From: Cytophagaceae bacterium UBA7467
GTDB taxonomy: Bacteria; Bacteroidota; Bacteroidia; Cytophagales; Spirosomataceae
Direction: 5' to 3'
Assembly (NCBI GenBank): GCA_002479785.1
Contig: DLPD01000018.1
Span: forward strand, 19,332 to 34,432
DNA: 15,101 bases
Position 1 is the first letter of the stretch. Each line of letters starts with the position of its first letter. Position numbers and translations under genes: made by a program. Under the pieces are notes generated by a model. It was given only the letters and a program-made list of their open reading frames with translations. It was not told the origin of the DNA and did not search any database. This document shows, one piece after another, positions 12,416 through 15,101 of the stretch.

Positions 12416-13012
12416 ATGCTAGAAACTTTTTTAATTCGTTACGCCCTCAATTTATTCTTTACGTTTATCGTGGTGCGGTTTATTTATTATCCTAAGTACC
12501 GGAATAACGATTTCGTTTTTACCTTTTTCTTATTTAATACTATCCTCTTTGTGCTTTGTTATTTATTAGCGGAGGCTGATTTGAAGTTTGGCTTTGCCTT
12601 TGGATTATTTGCCCTTTTTTCGATGTTTCGCTACCGTACAGTGACGGTACCCATCGGCGAAATGGGCTATTTTTTTCTAGTGGTAACGTTAGGCATTATA
12701 AACTCCTTAGCCTCATTAGTGAATATTGAGATGCTTTTAGTAGCTAATTTGGTATTAGTGGCGATGACTTTTTTATTAGGTCGTACTTTGTCGCTGACAC
12801 ATGAAAATTACCAAACCTTAAACTATGATAATTTGGGTTTAATAAAACCTGCTGAGCGTGCGGAATTATTGAGAGATTTGACCGAGCGAACGGGGTATCC
12901 CATTCACAAAGTGCAGGTTGTCAAGGTGGATTATCAACGTGGAATCGCGCAATTAAGGGTGTTTTATTTCTCCAAAGAAAATGAGTCCGGATCTCTTGAG
13001 GTAGATGCATAA
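12416..13012 (+). CDS. DUF4956 integral membrane protein
   Basis: 198-residue inner-membrane protein. Predicted helices lie at about 8-23, 33-52, 57-70, 84-101 and 106-122. Between the third and fourth is the family signature F-R-Y-R-T at 71-75, within the stretch FGLFALFSMFRYRT. The C-terminal 135-198 is a soluble domain, probably cytoplasmic, starting NYDNLGLIKP and containing the alpha/beta-like segment AELLRDLTERTGYPIHKVQV. The function is unknown. In Bacteroidota such genes are often found beside VTC-type polyphosphate polymerase or CotH-like genes; none is visible here. The last 8 bases overlap the start of the TonB-dependent receptor gene (ATGCATAA), so the two are probably co-translated. 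The promoter is probably the -7 box at 12391. Confidence 0.88.
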   Translation: MLETFLIRYALNLFFTFIVVRFIYYPKYRNNDFVFTFFLFNTILFVLCYLLAEADLKFGFAFGLFALFSMFRYRTVTVPIGEMGYFFLVVTLGIINSLASLVNIEMLLVANLVLVAMTFLLGRTLSLTHENYQTLNYDNLGLIKPAERAELLRDLTERTGYPIHKVQVVKVDYQRGIAQLRVFYFSKENESGSLEVDA

Positions 13013-15101
13013 GTTTCTTTTTCTTCTTTTCCCCTTCTTTGCCTTTGCACAGATAGATACTTTGCAAGAGGTTCAGATAAAGGGTATTCGCTCTGAAATC
13101 ACGAGCGATCCTTCGAAAAAGGTGTTTCAGGTGGGGGCGAATTTGACGAATTTGGGAGGCAATTTATACGATGTTTTGAGTAACATTCCATCCATTTATG
13201 TGACTAGCGATGGGAATGTAAATTACCGGGGAAACCAAAATCTCACCCTTTATTTTGACGGTAAGCCAGCTGGGATTTTAAGTTCCTCGCGAGCGAATGC
13301 ATTGAGTTTGTATCCTGCGGATCAGATCGAGCGAATCGAAATTATCTCGAATCCGGGTGCAAAATATTCCGCTGAGGGAAGTTCAGGGATTTTAAATATC
13401 ATTTTAAAGAAAGGCTCTAAGACGGAGTCAATACGCCTAAATTCAAACCTGGGAACAAATGACAAATATGCGCTTTCTGCCACTTATGCGAAGGGATACA
13501 AAGGGTGGACGCATCTGGTAGATCTCAATCTACGCCAAAACATCCGCCACAATTACCAATACCTCTACCGCGAAAACCCAAGCCCTTTTGGCTTTTCCCA
13601 AATTGCCCAAACCACGAATGAAATTAATCGAGATTTCAACCAATCCATTCGCCTACATTCGATCTATACTTTCAGCCAAGATCGGACTTTTGGGATTTCT
13701 TTTATGGGCCGTTTATCGTCTGACCACAATTCGGAAGTGCGCTACAATAAAAGTGAATTCTCTTATGCTGCGGATCGTTTTTATGCCCGTGATGCGGATA
13801 AGAGGGGGAGCGATGAAGGCTTTGATCTAAACCTGTCGTATAGCCCTAGCGCGAACGCTAAGATCGATTTTTTATGGATCCGAAACCAAGGTTCTGACGC
13901 CAATCAATTCTTTCAACACTATTATTATGGGGATTTCGATACCCCTAATCCTAACATTCCTGTTCGCTATGAGCGCTCCTCTGCCTCTAGTGCTAACTCA
14001 ACCTTGTTATTGCAGGGTGATTGGACTAAATCCTTTTCAAAAAAACTTTCGCTAGAATATGGGTTTAAATTTAACTCACGCTTTTTCGAAAATGCATTCT
14101 TGTATGAAAAACGGAAGGAAGAAATCTATATCAAAGATCGCGTTCGCTCAAATGGATTTAGGTATGAGGAACACATTCAAGCGGCCTATGTTTCGATGTC
14201 TCAAAAAGCGCGTTACCTTCAATTGGATGGTGGTCTTCGCGTCGAGTCCACCGAAATTGGGGGCGACGTTCAACAAAACTATGTTAATCTTTTTCCTTCC
14301 CTTTCCATTTTACACCCTATTTCTACCTCGCAATCCATCTCATTTGCTCTTTCATCTAGAATTACCAGACCCAGTTACAAGTCGCTGAACCCCTTTATTT
14401 CTTTTGCAGATCCTTTGAATTTGAATGCAGGAAATCCATCTTTGAAGCCAGAAAAGGCTCTTTTGCTCGAGCTTTCACACGTGAAAGATTTTAAATCTCT
14501 TTCGGTTTCGAACGCTTTATTTTACCGCGAAATCACCGGATTAGTCGGTCGCGTGCGAACCTTTTTAGAGGGTGACACCACTCTTACACGTTATGAGAAT
14601 ATCTCCAAATCACGTGCCTGGGGTTTCGAGAATCTGAGTACTTGGTCTGTTTCAAAGGCTTATAAAGTCACCTTGACTTCTTCGATCTACCAAACGGATC
14701 TCCAGGGCTTGATTAATGGAACGCAAGTCTCAGAAAATCGTTGGAGCTGGAATTCGCGTTTGAACCAGCAATTCAAATGGAAAAACAATTGGTCAGCCCA
14801 GCTTTCTGGGATTTACCAGTCCGCACAAATAAATCCTTTGGGAATCATTAATCCGTATTATACGGTAGATTTGGGATTGAAGAAAGACCTAGGGCGGCTC
14901 ACCGTCAATGCTCGGATTAACGATTTATTTAATACCCAAAAAACCATCTACGATTCCCGACCTTTTGGTTTTGTCAGCGACCTCGAACGCAAGAAAGAAA
15001 CCCGGATTTACTACATCGGGTTTAGCTATAAATTTGAAAGCAAGAAGTTGAAGGAGGCTAGGGAGAGAAAGAGGGTGAACGAAGAAGAAATAGAATTGGA
15101 T
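13005..15101 (+). CDS. TonB-dependent receptor / outer-membrane beta-barrel protein (partial, C-terminal end beyond right edge)
   Basis: An uninterrupted frame of 699 codons from ATG 13005 runs past the right edge. A 16-residue signal peptide (MHKFLFLLFPFFAFAQ) is followed by a TonB-box-like start (IDTLQEVQIKG) and a plug domain at about 30-138 (DVLSNIPSIYV, YRGNQNLTLYFDGKP, IERIEIISNPGAKYSAEG, GILNIILKKG). The barrel then runs to about residue 675, with the family hallmark SSRITRPSYKSLNPF, NLNAGNPSLKPEKA and a last strand IYYIGFSYKF. It resembles the outer-membrane beta-barrel family 3 receptors, which usually carry an N-terminal carboxypeptidase-regulatory-like domain; that domain is absent here. 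A charged tail (KKLKEARERKRVNEEE) follows the last strand, as is usual in this family, so only a few residues are probably missing. The substrate is unknown. It overlaps the DUF4956 gene by 8 bp. Confidence 0.92.
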   Translation, partial: MHKFLFLLFPFFAFAQIDTLQEVQIKGIRSEITSDPSKKVFQVGANLTNLGGNLYDVLSNIPSIYVTSDGNVNYRGNQNLTLYFDGKPAGILSSSRANALSLYPADQIERIEIISNPGAKYSAEGSSGILNIILKKGSKTESIRLNSNLGTNDKYALSATYAKGYKGWTHLVDLNLRQNIRHNYQYLYRENPSPFGFSQIAQTTNEINRDFNQSIRLHSIYTFSQDRTFGISFMGRLSSDHNSEVRYNKSEFSYAADRFYARDADKRGSDEGFDLNLSYSPSANAKIDFLWIRNQGSDANQFFQHYYYGDFDTPNPNIPVRYERSSASSANSTLLLQGDWTKSFSKKLSLEYGFKFNSRFFENAFLYEKRKEEIYIKDRVRSNGFRYEEHIQAAYVSMSQKARYLQLDGGLRVESTEIGGDVQQNYVNLFPSLSILHPISTSQSISFALSSRITRPSYKSLNPFISFADPLNLNAGNPSLKPEKALLLELSHVKDFKSLSVSNALFYREITGLVGRVRTFLEGDTTLTRYENISKSRAWGFENLSTWSVSKAYKVTLTSSIYQTDLQGLINGTQVSENRWSWNSRLNQQFKWKNNWSAQLSGIYQSAQINPLGIINPYYTVDLGLKKDLGRLTVNARINDLFNTQKTIYDSRPFGFVSDLERKKETRIYYIGFSYKFESKKLKEARERKRVNEEEIELD

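Noticed and set aside
13588..14388. Two plus-strand open frames (13588-13830 and 14059-14388) that might suggest a broken or frameshifted receptor gene
   Set aside because: Both are in a different frame from the receptor, whose own frame stays open and family-like from 13005 to 15101.

Overview
The window looks like chromosomal DNA of a member of the Bacteroidota, most likely a Cytophagia-type (possibly freshwater) bacterium. The reasons are a large repeat adhesin ending in a type IX secretion (T9SS) sorting domain followed directly by a PorP/SprF-family gene, an outer-membrane beta-barrel TonB-dependent receptor, a DUF5777 beta-barrel protein, a DUF4956 membrane protein, a WYL regulator, and weak or absent Shine-Dalgarno sequences with TAnnTTTG-like promoter boxes. 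The taxon is inferred from gene content only.

Layout. Positions 1-710 (minus, cut by the left edge) hold the N-terminal part of a Tat-exported Gfo/Idh/MocA oxidoreductase. A good intrinsic terminator (770-801, minus) separates it from a WYL-domain regulator (893-1939, minus). An unrecognised 90-residue membrane protein (2023-2295, plus) diverges from the regulator and meets the PorP/SprF gene tail to tail with no base between their stop codons. From 12263 down to 2296 all seven genes lie on the minus strand: Rieske protein, DUF5777 barrel, YceI-like protein, diheme-type cytochrome c lipoprotein, BASS-family transporter, giant adhesin and PorP/SprF. The first four overlap by 1-4 bases and form one translationally coupled cassette. 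The last two abut exactly (TAA then ATG). Across a 152-bp divergent spacer, the plus strand carries DUF4956 (12416-13012) and, overlapping it by 8 bp, a TonB-dependent receptor (13005 to the right edge, not finished).

How the genes fit together. The Rieske/DUF5777/YceI/cytochrome cassette looks like a small cell-envelope redox module: two electron carriers, a possible isoprenoid or quinone binder and an outer-membrane barrel, all predicted to be exported. Its function is not known to me. The adhesin and PorP/SprF pair is a T9SS substrate with its likely dedicated secretion or anchoring partner: a signal peptide, an Ig-like domain, 15 tandem He_PIG-type Ig repeats, a calcium-binding DxDxDG stretch and a type B C-terminal domain. 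The most interesting features are the coupled redox cassette, including a CX4CH heme site and a Rieske centre without disulfide cysteines, and the internal architecture of the adhesin, which has a possible three-unit higher-order repeat and identical peptides encoded by almost completely different synonymous codons.

No tRNA, rRNA, CRISPR array, insertion sequence or phage gene was seen. No gene-free stretch exceeds 300 bases; the longest is 711-892.
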